Assembly: GCF_003194385.1 (NCBI RefSeq)
Contig: NZ_LAPT01000056.1
Location: forward strand, 1-47,507
DNA: 47,507 nt
Direction: 5' to 3'
Source: Pokkaliibacter plantistimulans
Lineage (GTDB): Bacteria > Pseudomonadota > Gammaproteobacteria > Pseudomonadales > Balneatricaceae
Shown here in pieces: positions 41,059-47,507 of this stretch. Every line of letters begins with the position of its first letter. The stretch's first letter is position 1. The position numbers were made by a program, and so were the translations under genes. The notes beneath the pieces are model-generated. The model was given only the letters and a program-made list of their open reading frames with translations. It was not told the DNA's origin and ran no database searches.

Positions 41059-41895
41059 TTAGCAGCAGCGAATCCGGTCCAGATAGGTCTGCTGTTTGAC
41101 CAGATTCTGATAGTCGAGTGGGGTGGCATTGACCAGCTTCTTGAATTCCCGCAGGAAGTGCGACTGATCACTGAAACCCAGATCACAGGCCAGCTCGGAA
41201 AAGGCCACCTTGTTATGGCGGCTGTGATTGATTTCGTAGACAGCAGACTGGCCACGAATCATACGGCTGAAGGCCTTGGGTGAAAGACCCAGATCATCCT
41301 GAAACTGGCGCTGCACGGTGCGGCTGGTAAAGCCGGTGACTTCTTCAAGATCACGCATCTGCAGATTGCCTTTGTGCTGCAGAATCGTGCGGACGGCCAG
41401 CGATGTCACCGCAGACTGCTTGCGAGTGCTTCTTTTCGCCACAAACTCCTTCAGCAGTGTTACCTGCCGGGCAAAATCCTGCTCACTGACAATCTGCTCG
41501 AACAGGCTGTGCGCACCGGGCACGGCATCCAGAAAATTGAGCTTCTGGTCAATCATTTCTGCCGCCGATGCCTTGACGAAATCAGGGACCAGGCCGGGGG
41601 CATAGCGCACCCCAAAGTAGCGGTGCTTATGAATAAAGCGGGCGCTGGTTGCTTCCACCGCGGTGCCACAGACAACCGCATTGGGCGCGCTCGGGTCGCA
41701 GTCAAAGACGATATCCACGCAGCCGTCGGGGATCGCCATGGTCATGCCATGAGTGTGATCGGCCTCAAAACTGTAGTAGTGGGAAATCATCGGATCATCA
41801 GAGGCAAACAGCGAAAAATACTCAGCCGCACTCATCACAAACCAGGGTTGTTTGGAGTGTATGCCCGCCACGCGATAAACCACGGATGATGACAT
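41059..41895 (-). CDS. AraC-family regulator next to the amine catabolic cluster
   Basis: The 278-residue regulator has an N-terminal cupin-like sensor (DUF6597-type, including HTHGMTMAIPDGCVDIVFDC and RFIHKHRYFGVRYAPGLVP) and a C-terminal AraC helix-turn-helix (about 165-265, LACDLGFSDQSHFLREFKKLVNATPLDYQ). It is divergent from the ornithine-cyclodeaminase-type gene, with 391 bases between start codons, so it is the most likely activator of the rightward cluster. The ATG has AGGTCAGCTCC upstream. Confidence 0.87.
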   Translation of the reverse strand: MSSSVVYRVAGIHSKQPWFVMSAAEYFSLFASDDPMISHYYSFEADHTHGMTMAIPDGCVDIVFDCDPSAPNAVVCGTAVEATSARFIHKHRYFGVRYAPGLVPDFVKASAAEMIDQKLNFLDAVPGAHSLFEQIVSEQDFARQVTLLKEFVAKRSTRKQSAVTSLAVRTILQHKGNLQMRDLEEVTGFTSRTVQRQFQDDLGLSPKAFSRMIRGQSAVYEINHSRHNKVAFSELACDLGFSDQSHFLREFKKLVNATPLDYQNLVKQQTYLDRIRCC

Positions 41896-42000
41896 GGAGC
41901 TGACCTGTGCTGATGACCTTATTGCTGTGTTACCTGTCAGGGTAAGTGCTGGCTTCGACGCGTTTTTGACTCCGCCTTCACCACTGCTTTTGCCCGACTC

Positions 42001-42017
42001 TTTAACAGGCTGTTAAA
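42001..42017. promoter_or_regulatory. Small palindrome in the divergent control region
   Basis: TTTAACA (42001-42007) and TGTTAAA (42011-42017) form a perfect 7-bp inverted repeat around GGC, in the 391-base interval between the AraC gene and the cyclodeaminase-type gene. It may be an operator; no protein is assigned. Confidence 0.35.
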
Positions 42018-42180
42018 AAGCACGCAAAAAGAATGCCATTGAACAGGCATCACGATGACCTGCTGCGCATTATTTAATTTTTCCCTTTAATCCATGTCGC
42101 AAATCTTCAATACGCATGCAGACGTCGCGGCTAGCATCGAAAAATACCCGCCCCACAGTGAATTGACGGGTAGCAGTTTA

Positions 42181-42216
42181 ATTCAGCGATTTTCGAATAA
42201 TCCGAAATAGCTGAAT
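42181..42216. promoter_or_regulatory. 36-bp dyad upstream of the cyclodeaminase-type gene
   Basis: ATTCAGC (42181-42187) and GCTGAAT (42210-42216) are the outer arms. ATTT (42189-42192) and AAAT (42205-42208) continue the symmetry inside, so 14 of 18 positions pair. It ends 70 bases before the ATG at 42287, a good place for an activator or repressor site controlling the cluster, possibly the neighbouring AraC protein. Confidence 0.5.
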
Positions 42217-42286
42217 ACCCCGGTAATTGCCAATGAGCACCTTTATTTATGGGTGTTGTTCAGGTCAGTGTTTTAAAGGTGAAGCC

Positions 42287-43426
42287 ATGTCCGAAAATAC
42301 AAAGATTGATTTTATTTATCTGTCAGAGCAAGACATGATCAAAGCCGGTGTCACCGATATGCCCAAATGCGTCGACACCATGGAAGAAATGTTTGCGCTG
42401 CTGTACAAGGGCGATTACCGCATGGCTGGCCCCAACAGCGATTCCCACGGGGCGATGATTACCTTCCCTGAACAGTCACCCTTTGCCACCATGCCCAAAC
42501 CTACCGCTGATCGCCGTCTGATGGCGATGCCTGCGTATCTGGGCGGTGATTTTCAGACCTGTGGCGTGAAGTGGTATGGCTCCAACATCGCCAACCGTGA
42601 CAAGGGTCTGCCACGCTCGATCCTGATGTTTACCCTGAGCGACGTCGATACCGGCGCGCCCATGGCCTACATGTCTGCCAACCTGCTGTCAGCCTATCGT
42701 ACCGGCGCGATTCCCGGTGTAGGTGCCCGCCATCTGGCACGTAAAGACGCCAAAGTCATCGGCTTGCTTGGTCCGGGCGTCATGGGCAAAACCTCGGTGT
42801 CTGCCTTTATGGCGGCCTGTCCGCTGATTGATACCATCAAGATCAAGGGCCGTGGCCGTAGAAGTCTGGAAGACTTCCTTGCATGGGTGAATGAAACCTT
42901 CCCGCAGATCACCACCGTCGAAGTGGTGGACTCCATCGAAGACGTGGTGCGTGGTTCCGACATCATCACCTACTGCAACTCCGGTGAAACGGGCGATCCC
43001 TCTACCTATCCGCTGGTCAAGCGGGAATGGGTCAAACCCGGCGCTTTTCTGGCGATGCCTGCTTCCTGCCGCATGGATGAGGAGATGGAAGGGCCGGATG
43101 TCCGCAAAGTGCTCGATAACACCGGCCTCTATCAGGCCTGGTACGAAGAAGTGCCCAAACCAGCCCACAACTGCATTCCGCTGGTCGGGGTGCGCTTCAT
43201 GGACATGATCGCCGAGGGCAAGCTGACGCTGGATGATCTGGAAGACATCGGCAAGATCGTTGCCGGCGAGGCTCCGGGTCGCCGCAATGACGACGAGATC
43301 ATCATCATGTCTGTCGGTGGCATGCCGGTAGAGGATGTGGCCTGGGCTACCAGGATTTATCGCAACGCGCTGGCCAATAACATCGGCGTGAAACTCAATT
43401 TGTGGGATGTGCCGGTATTGCGCTGA
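42287..43426 (+). CDS. Ornithine cyclodeaminase/mu-crystallin-family protein (tyramine oxidase subunit B-like group)
   Basis: This 379-residue NAD(P)-dependent protein belongs to the ornithine cyclodeaminase/mu-crystallin family, whose members reduce imines or cyclise diamino acids. The Rossmann motif is LLGPGVMGKTSVSAF, with NLLSAYRTGAIPGVGARHLA before it and ADIITYCN-like SDIITYCNSGE after it. Its length and LPRSILMFTLSDVDTGAPMAYM section fit the group labelled tyramine oxidase subunit B in databases; this is from memory and not checked. The ATG at 42287 has AAGGTG upstream and is preferred to one at 42227. It is first in a run with Rid, FAD oxidase and permease genes. Confidence 0.8.
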   Translation: MSENTKIDFIYLSEQDMIKAGVTDMPKCVDTMEEMFALLYKGDYRMAGPNSDSHGAMITFPEQSPFATMPKPTADRRLMAMPAYLGGDFQTCGVKWYGSNIANRDKGLPRSILMFTLSDVDTGAPMAYMSANLLSAYRTGAIPGVGARHLARKDAKVIGLLGPGVMGKTSVSAFMAACPLIDTIKIKGRGRRSLEDFLAWVNETFPQITTVEVVDSIEDVVRGSDIITYCNSGETGDPSTYPLVKREWVKPGAFLAMPASCRMDEEMEGPDVRKVLDNTGLYQAWYEEVPKPAHNCIPLVGVRFMDMIAEGKLTLDDLEDIGKIVAGEAPGRRNDDEIIIMSVGGMPVEDVAWATRIYRNALANNIGVKLNLWDVPVLR

Positions 43427-43465
43427 GTGCGCGCAGACAACGGCTGCTAGTTAATCAGCGGCCCT

Positions 43466-43525
43466 TGAATAAGCAATGCATGAATAAGCGCAGCATTAAT
43501 AAGCACAGCATGAATAAGTACTGAA
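43466..43525. repeat. Four tandem 15-bp repeats before the Rid gene
   Basis: Units at 43466, 43481, 43496 and 43511 read TGAATAAGCAATGCA, TGAATAAGCGCAGCA, TTAATAAGCACAGCA and TGAATAAGTACTGAA. The 15-base period is exact. They lie 40 bases after the cyclodeaminase-type stop and 184 bases before the Rid start. They may bind a regulator cooperatively or be a replication slippage product. Confidence 0.75.
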
Positions 43526-43708
43526 TTAACAACGTGCCTGTTTTCCCGGGTGAATGCGTTCTGAGCGATATGGGACGATTCACACTCAGTGAATGGCAAT
43601 AGCGGGCGGTTTAGCTATTCGCCATTTATTGCAGTGCAACGATATTGGCTATTTCGATTGGCAACAGGTGGCTGGCCGAATTGTTTTTGAATATGAGCGA
43701 TAAATAAA

Positions 43709-44128
43709 ATGACAAAGATTGTGAAAGTTAAAACCGGCTCCAAATTCGAGGAAATGGGCAGTTATTCCCGGCTGGTGGCCGTTGATAACTGGATTTATGT
43801 CTCCAACACCGCCGGTCGTAATCCGCTGACCAAAGAAATTCCCGAAGATGTCATCGCCCAGACCGAGCAGGTGTTCGCCAATATCGAAAGCGCGCTGGCG
43901 GCGGTCGGTGCTTCGCTGGCCGATGTGGTGTTCTCCCGCGTGTTCATTCAGGACCCGCAGCATGTGCAGGCAGTGATGGACTTCATCGGCAACAAATTCC
44001 GCGGCATCGACCCTGCCACCACCGTGACCTGCCCACCGCTGGGCTCCACTGTCTACAAGGTGGAGCTGGAAGTGACGGCCTATCGCGGCGCGGCCAGTGC
44101 GGACGTCGAACGTATCCAGATCGGCTAA
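43709..44128 (+). CDS. Rid-family protein lacking the catalytic arginine
   Basis: This 139-residue protein has the YjgF/YER057c/UK114 fold (FANIESALAAVGASLADVVFSRVFIQD, TVYKVELEVTAY) and should form trimers. RidA deaminases hydrolyse reactive imines and need an Arg in a PAR motif near residue 105; here that position reads PATTV (102-106). The Arg is therefore missing, which is typical of Rid4-7 subfamilies, whose activity is unclear. It lies between a cyclodeaminase-type gene and an FAD oxidase gene, both imine-forming or imine-handling. The ribosome binding site is weak. Confidence 0.85.
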   Translation: MTKIVKVKTGSKFEEMGSYSRLVAVDNWIYVSNTAGRNPLTKEIPEDVIAQTEQVFANIESALAAVGASLADVVFSRVFIQDPQHVQAVMDFIGNKFRGIDPATTVTCPPLGSTVYKVELEVTAYRGAASADVERIQIG

Positions 44129-44136
44129 TAACCCTA

Positions 44137-44174
44137 GCCGGGCTTCTGGCCAGCTTTTCAACGGCCTGCCCGGC
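44137..44174. other. Hairpin between the Rid and oxidase genes
   Basis: GCCGGGC (44137-44143) pairs with GCCCGGC (44168-44174) and GGCC pairs with GGCC inside. There is no T tract, so it may adjust relative expression or transcript stability within the unit. Confidence 0.5.
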
Positions 44175-44230
44175 AAACGCGGGTCTGGCAAAAACCCTCG
44201 CTGGGCGAAACAGGTTGCAGGAATGGTGTT

Positions 44231-45523
44231 ATGACAAAGGCACTTGAGGCGGTAAAGACGCAGGATCAGCTACCGGTATCGACGGAAGTGGTGATCATTG
44301 GTGGCGGTATTGTGGGCGTGACGGCAGCGCTGGTGCTGGCGGAGCGCAATATTCCCGTGGTGTTGCTGGAAAAGGGCCATATCGCTGGCGAGCAGTCCTC
44401 CAGAAACCTGGGCTGGATTCGTAAAACCAGTCGTCATGCCCATGATGTGCCGCTGGCCATGGCCGCAGACCGGCTCTGGGCTGAGATGCCTGCCCGTATT
44501 GGCCGGCAAGTGGGCTATCAGCAGGCGGGCATCATGTTTCTGGCCCGTTCAGAACAACAGATGGCGATGTATGACGGCTGGCTGAAGTCGGTCGACGGGC
44601 TGGAGCTGGATTCAAAACTGCTCAGTCCGGAAGAAATTGACCAGCGTGTTCCCGGTGGCAGAGGTAACTGGCTGGGTGGCATCTATACCGCCTCCGATGG
44701 CCGTGCCGAACCTGCGCTGGCGACCAGCGCGATGGCGGCAGCGGCGGTCGGGAAGGGGGCGGTGATGGTTCAGCACTGCGCCGTACGCACCCTGTCAACG
44801 ACGGCGGGCCGGGTCAGCGGCGTGGTGACGGAACGTGGCGAGATTCGCTGCAATCAGGTGCTGCTGGCAGGGGGGGCGTGGTCACGGCGTTTTCTCGGAA
44901 ACCTCGGTGTGGCGCTGCCGACCTTGCCGCTGATCTGCTCAGTTCTGCGCACCAGACCCATGCAGGGGCCGACCGATATCGCCGTGGGCGCACCGGATTT
45001 CTCCTTCCGTAAGCATAAGGACGGTGGCTTCATCATTACTCAGCGCGGGGCGCTGGATGCGCCCATCTGCCTTGATCACCTGCTGATTGGCTGGCGCTAT
45101 CTGGAGCAGCTCAAGGCCCAGCGCAGTTTCCTGCGGGTGAAGCTGGGGCGCCATTTCCTCCGCGATCTGGCGCTGGCCCGCAGCTGGCGCTCAGGCAGCG
45201 TCACCCCGTTCGAGCAGGTGCGGACCATGGATCCACAGTTCAACCCCAGTCTGAATCAGGAAGCGCTGGATAACCTGAGTCAGGCCTGGCCGGTATTTGA
45301 GCAAGCGCAGGTGGAAGAGGCCTGGGCGGGGCTGATTGACGTCACACCGGATTCCAACCCCGTTATTGACCGGATTGAAGCCATACCGGGGCTGACCATC
45401 GCCACCGGCTTCTCCGGTCATGGTTTTGGCACCGGCCCCGCGGCAGGGCAGCTGGCTGCCGATCTGGTGACGCAATCCACACCGCTGATCGACCCGACAC
45501 CCTATCGGTTCGGCCGGTTGTAG
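44231..45523 (+). CDS. FAD-dependent D-amino acid/amine oxidase-like oxidoreductase (DAO family)
   Basis: This 430-residue flavoprotein has an N-terminal FAD fold, VVIIGGGIVGVTAALVLAERNIPVVLLEKG (about residues 20-49), followed by QSSRNLGWIRKTSRH, and a C-terminal FAD-contact segment IATGFSGHGFGTGPAAGQLAADL. Family members oxidise amino acids or amines to imines. With the Rid protein and the cyclodeaminase-type enzyme it likely acts on an amino acid or amine taken up by the downstream permease. There is no signal peptide. The ATG has AGGAA upstream. The substrate cannot be told from sequence. Confidence 0.87.
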   Translation: MTKALEAVKTQDQLPVSTEVVIIGGGIVGVTAALVLAERNIPVVLLEKGHIAGEQSSRNLGWIRKTSRHAHDVPLAMAADRLWAEMPARIGRQVGYQQAGIMFLARSEQQMAMYDGWLKSVDGLELDSKLLSPEEIDQRVPGGRGNWLGGIYTASDGRAEPALATSAMAAAAVGKGAVMVQHCAVRTLSTTAGRVSGVVTERGEIRCNQVLLAGGAWSRRFLGNLGVALPTLPLICSVLRTRPMQGPTDIAVGAPDFSFRKHKDGGFIITQRGALDAPICLDHLLIGWRYLEQLKAQRSFLRVKLGRHFLRDLALARSWRSGSVTPFEQVRTMDPQFNPSLNQEALDNLSQAWPVFEQAQVEEAWAGLIDVTPDSNPVIDRIEAIPGLTIATGFSGHGFGTGPAAGQLAADLVTQSTPLIDPTPYRFGRL

Positions 45524-45571
45524 TTCATCCGTAATGCAATACCTCTGTTCCATGCGAAAAGACTGAGGCTC

Positions 45572-45713
45572 AGATCCTGTTCACGATCTCGCGAGCTAAG
45601 GCCAGTCAAGGCGAAAAGCGCTGAGGCAGCGGAGTTTACTTAAGGTAAATGAGCATGCCGAAGCTCTTTTCAACGCCGAGTGGCCGACGCGCCGCAGATC
45701 GTGTTCAGGATCT
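45572..45713. repeat. Long-hairpin repeat between oxidase and permease genes (family copy 1)
   Basis: AGATCCTGTTCACGATCT (45572-45589) and AGATCGTGTTCAGGATCT (45696-45713) are near-perfect inverted ends, and the inside has further pairing (GGCCA/TGGCC, AAGGCG/CGCC, TTTAC/GTAAA). Read on the minus strand, the core GCTCATTTA ... TAAACTCCGC is shared with the element at 47323-47451. No gene is present in the rest of 45524-45909. Confidence 0.75.
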
Positions 45714-45909
45714 TAAGCACAACACAGCAGGGCATGGACAGAGTACCCAAGCGCATTCGTGGTTGAGTGAATGCGCTGCGGGCAGGCGAAAAGCATCAGA
45801 GAGACAGAAACGACTGGCCATCAGGCTGTATCTCCCGACGCTTTTCACCCTGATGTGGTCGACATGCTGCAGTTCGTGAAAACGTTCATAAATCCACGAG
45901 GGCAAAGCA

Positions 45910-47316
45910 ATGAGCAATATAACTGACGCGAGGGGCCTGACATCGGCTGGACTAGCCGCTGCTTCTGACACCCGCAGCAAACTGCGATTACCCACCATGA
46001 TGGCCATCTGTATCGGGCTGGTCATCGTGCAGGGAGCCATGATTTCGGCCATACAGGGCGTCGGCATCGGCGGTATGGCCTTCGTGGCGGCCATGGTGAC
46101 AGCGCTGATTATTGCGCAGTTCAATGCCATGACCTTCTCCGAGTTGTCCCTGATGTTCCCGCAGGAAGGTACGCTGGCGACCTACACGCAAAAAGCCATT
46201 GGCCACTTTCCGGCTATCGTGTCGGTCTTCGCCGGTTATGTGGTGGTGGCCGTGCTGGCCATCCCGGTTGAGCTGTTTCTGGTGGATGCCATGCTGGAGA
46301 AACTGCTCCCCGGTGTGCTGCCTGAAAAAGCCCTGCCGCTGCTGATTCTGGCCATCTTCACCCTGACCAATCTGGTGGGGGCGGATGTGTTTGCCCGGGT
46401 ACAGAACGTGCTTGCCTTTGTACTAGTCAGTGCGCTGGTGATTGTCGGTGCGGTGGCGATTACCGGCATGGCGGAGCCTCATCCGCAACTGGCAGGCCCG
46501 ACGGTGGACTGGGGTTTTGACGGTGTGCTGAACGGCAGCTTCCTCGGTCTGGTGACACTGGCCATGTGGACCATGGTCGGCGTGGAGTTTATCTGCCCGC
46601 TGATCAACGAAGTACGCAACCCCGAGACCAACATTCCGCGAGCCATGCGCCTGTCTCTGTTTGCCATCTTCCTGATTTTCCTGGCCTTTATCTTTGGTGC
46701 CAGCCTTTATCTGAACGTTAGTTCCATGCTGGAATCACCGATTCCCTATCTGGATTACGTGCAGGCGGTGTTCGGCAAATCCGGGCTGATGATTGCCACC
46801 ATCATGGGGCTGGCGGCCACCTGCAGCACCGTCAATACCGTGCTGGCCTCGGTGCCACGCATGCTGCACGGTATGGCCATGCAGGGGCAGGCCTTCCCGC
46901 AGCTGAAAGCCATCAACCGCTTCAGGGCTCCCTGGATCGGGATTGTCATGCTGGCCGTGCTGAGCAGCCTGCCGTATCTGCTGCTGGATATGGATTCACT
47001 GGTGGTACTGGTGATTGCCGCGACCACCAGCTGGTTGCTGGCTTACGTGATTGCCCATGTCAACGTGATCGTGCTGCGCAAACGTCTGCCTGACTATCAC
47101 CGCCCGTACCGCACACCGTTTTATCCTCTGCCGCAGGTGATCGGTATCGTCGCCATGATCTATGTGATGCTACATAACTCACCGTCACCGGAGATGACCA
47201 CCGAGGTGTACAGCATTACCGGCGGCATCCTGCTGGTGATCAGTATCATCGCGGCGCTGTGGGTGCGCCTGTACATGAAGCGCGGGTTGTTTGAGCCGGA
47301 TGCCGTTGAAGGCTAA
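45910..47316 (+). CDS. Amino acid permease, APC superfamily
   Basis: This 468-residue inner-membrane transporter has about twelve helices and an APC layout, with LRLPTMMAICIGLVIVQGAM as first helix and MVGVEFICPLINEVRNPETNIPRAM as the loop conserved in amino acid/polyamine antiporters and permeases. It likely imports the amino acid or amine that the upstream oxidase and cyclodeaminase-type enzyme use. The ATG follows GAGGGCAAAGCA. A 386-base gap with a repeat lies between it and the oxidase gene, so it may have its own promoter. Confidence 0.88.
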   Translation: MSNITDARGLTSAGLAAASDTRSKLRLPTMMAICIGLVIVQGAMISAIQGVGIGGMAFVAAMVTALIIAQFNAMTFSELSLMFPQEGTLATYTQKAIGHFPAIVSVFAGYVVVAVLAIPVELFLVDAMLEKLLPGVLPEKALPLLILAIFTLTNLVGADVFARVQNVLAFVLVSALVIVGAVAITGMAEPHPQLAGPTVDWGFDGVLNGSFLGLVTLAMWTMVGVEFICPLINEVRNPETNIPRAMRLSLFAIFLIFLAFIFGASLYLNVSSMLESPIPYLDYVQAVFGKSGLMIATIMGLAATCSTVNTVLASVPRMLHGMAMQGQAFPQLKAINRFRAPWIGIVMLAVLSSLPYLLLDMDSLVVLVIAATTSWLLAYVIAHVNVIVLRKRLPDYHRPYRTPFYPLPQVIGIVAMIYVMLHNSPSPEMTTEVYSITGGILLVISIIAALWVRLYMKRGLFEPDAVEG

Positions 47317-47322
47317 CAGGTC

Positions 47323-47451
47323 GTTGAAAATCTATCTGCGTTGCCGAATACCGCGTCAAAAACAGGCTCAAAAATGCTCATTTAGTCCACTAAACTCCGC
47401 TTTTTCGCCTGTGTTTTCCTTGTCTCGGCTGCCTCGATAACGTTTTTCAAC
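47323..47451. repeat. Long-hairpin repeat after the permease gene (family copy 2)
   Basis: GTTGAAAA (47323-47330) and TTTTCAAC (47444-47451) are the outer arms, with AACAGGC/GCCTGTG-type and GCCGA/TCGGC pairing inside and GCTCATTTAGTCCACTAAAC as core. The core matches the copy at 45572-45713 in inverted orientation. Such long palindromic elements are dispersed in many gammaproteobacterial genomes; it may also terminate the permease transcript. Confidence 0.75.
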
Positions 47452-47507
47452 AGCTTGCTAAGGCCTGCAGCACATTCTTACCGAAACGCTGTCGCTGCAT
47501 CTCATTC
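47447..47507 (-). CDS. Possible 3' end of a leftward gene cut by the window edge
   Basis: On the minus strand the last bases read NEMQRQRFGKNVLQALASC and then a TGA at 47449-47447 that lies inside the long-hairpin repeat. The stretch is too short to identify. It could be the C-terminus of a real gene trimmed by the repeat, or chance. Confidence 0.22.
   Translation of the reverse strand, partial: NEMQRQRFGKNVLQALASC

Noticed and set aside
43466-43525. CRISPR array
   Set aside because: The 15-bp units are directly adjacent with no unique spacers, and no cas gene is nearby.
43649-44191. 180-residue minus-strand frame opposite the Rid gene
   Set aside because: It is antisense to a clear Rid family protein, and its composition follows the complementary codon pattern of that gene.

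Overview
The window is a 47.5-kb piece of a gammaproteobacterial chromosome. It opens with the 3' end of a 23S rRNA gene and a complete 5S rRNA gene. Most genes have closest recognisable relatives in gammaproteobacteria (FeaB, HpaA, DkgB beside a YafC-type LysR, KdpFABCDE, PACE efflux). Base composition is moderately GC-rich except for one clearly AT-rich insert. An oceanospirillalean or related soil/marine gammaproteobacterium is my guess; the sequence alone does not fix the genus.

Layout. 1-380: rRNA operon tail and terminator. 571-3144: phenylacetaldehyde dehydrogenase (feaB) and an HpaA-type AraC activator. 3243-6736: leftward operon of an AcvB/VirJ-type periplasmic hydrolase and MprF, which make and turn over aminoacyl-phosphatidylglycerol. 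7165-9543: P-loop kinase, pirin, a decayed GGDEF tail and a small basic protein wrapped in hairpins. 9544-12418: MarR repressor divergent from an FAD monooxygenase and a nitroreductase, with two matching candidate operators. 12532-16640: MocA-like nucleotidyltransferase, ACT protein, a PP2C phosphatase/Ser-Thr kinase fusion and a formate/nitrite transporter whose leader carries a sigma54-like promoter and a strong terminator before the start codon. 16766-20845: LysR fragment, YafC-type LysR and DkgB, LysR and PACE efflux pump, broken DUF3237 gene. 20951-25602: PotF-like binding protein, porin and NylB-like serine hydrolase, opposite a TetR gene. 25656-27352: zinc alcohol dehydrogenase divergent from an Lrp regulator.

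27443-30200 is the most unusual part: a tightly coupled, AT-rich three-gene operon encoding an SGNH hydrolase, a 97-residue lipoyl-fold-like protein without the lysine that is normally modified, and an FkbH-type HAD/GNAT protein fused to a methyltransferase. It looks horizontally acquired and could be a small carrier-dependent biosynthetic or surface-modification system.

30442-38944 is the complete kdpFABCDE potassium-uptake operon, with a KdpE-box-like T-rich site upstream and a repeat-rich 453-bp insert between kdpC and kdpD. 39110-47316 holds a DUF2889 protein, a cupin, an AraC regulator and a rightward cluster (ornithine-cyclodeaminase-family protein, Rid protein, FAD-dependent amino acid/amine oxidase, APC permease). 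This cluster reads as uptake and oxidative catabolism of an amine or amino acid through an imine. Two related long-hairpin repeats sit before and after the permease gene.
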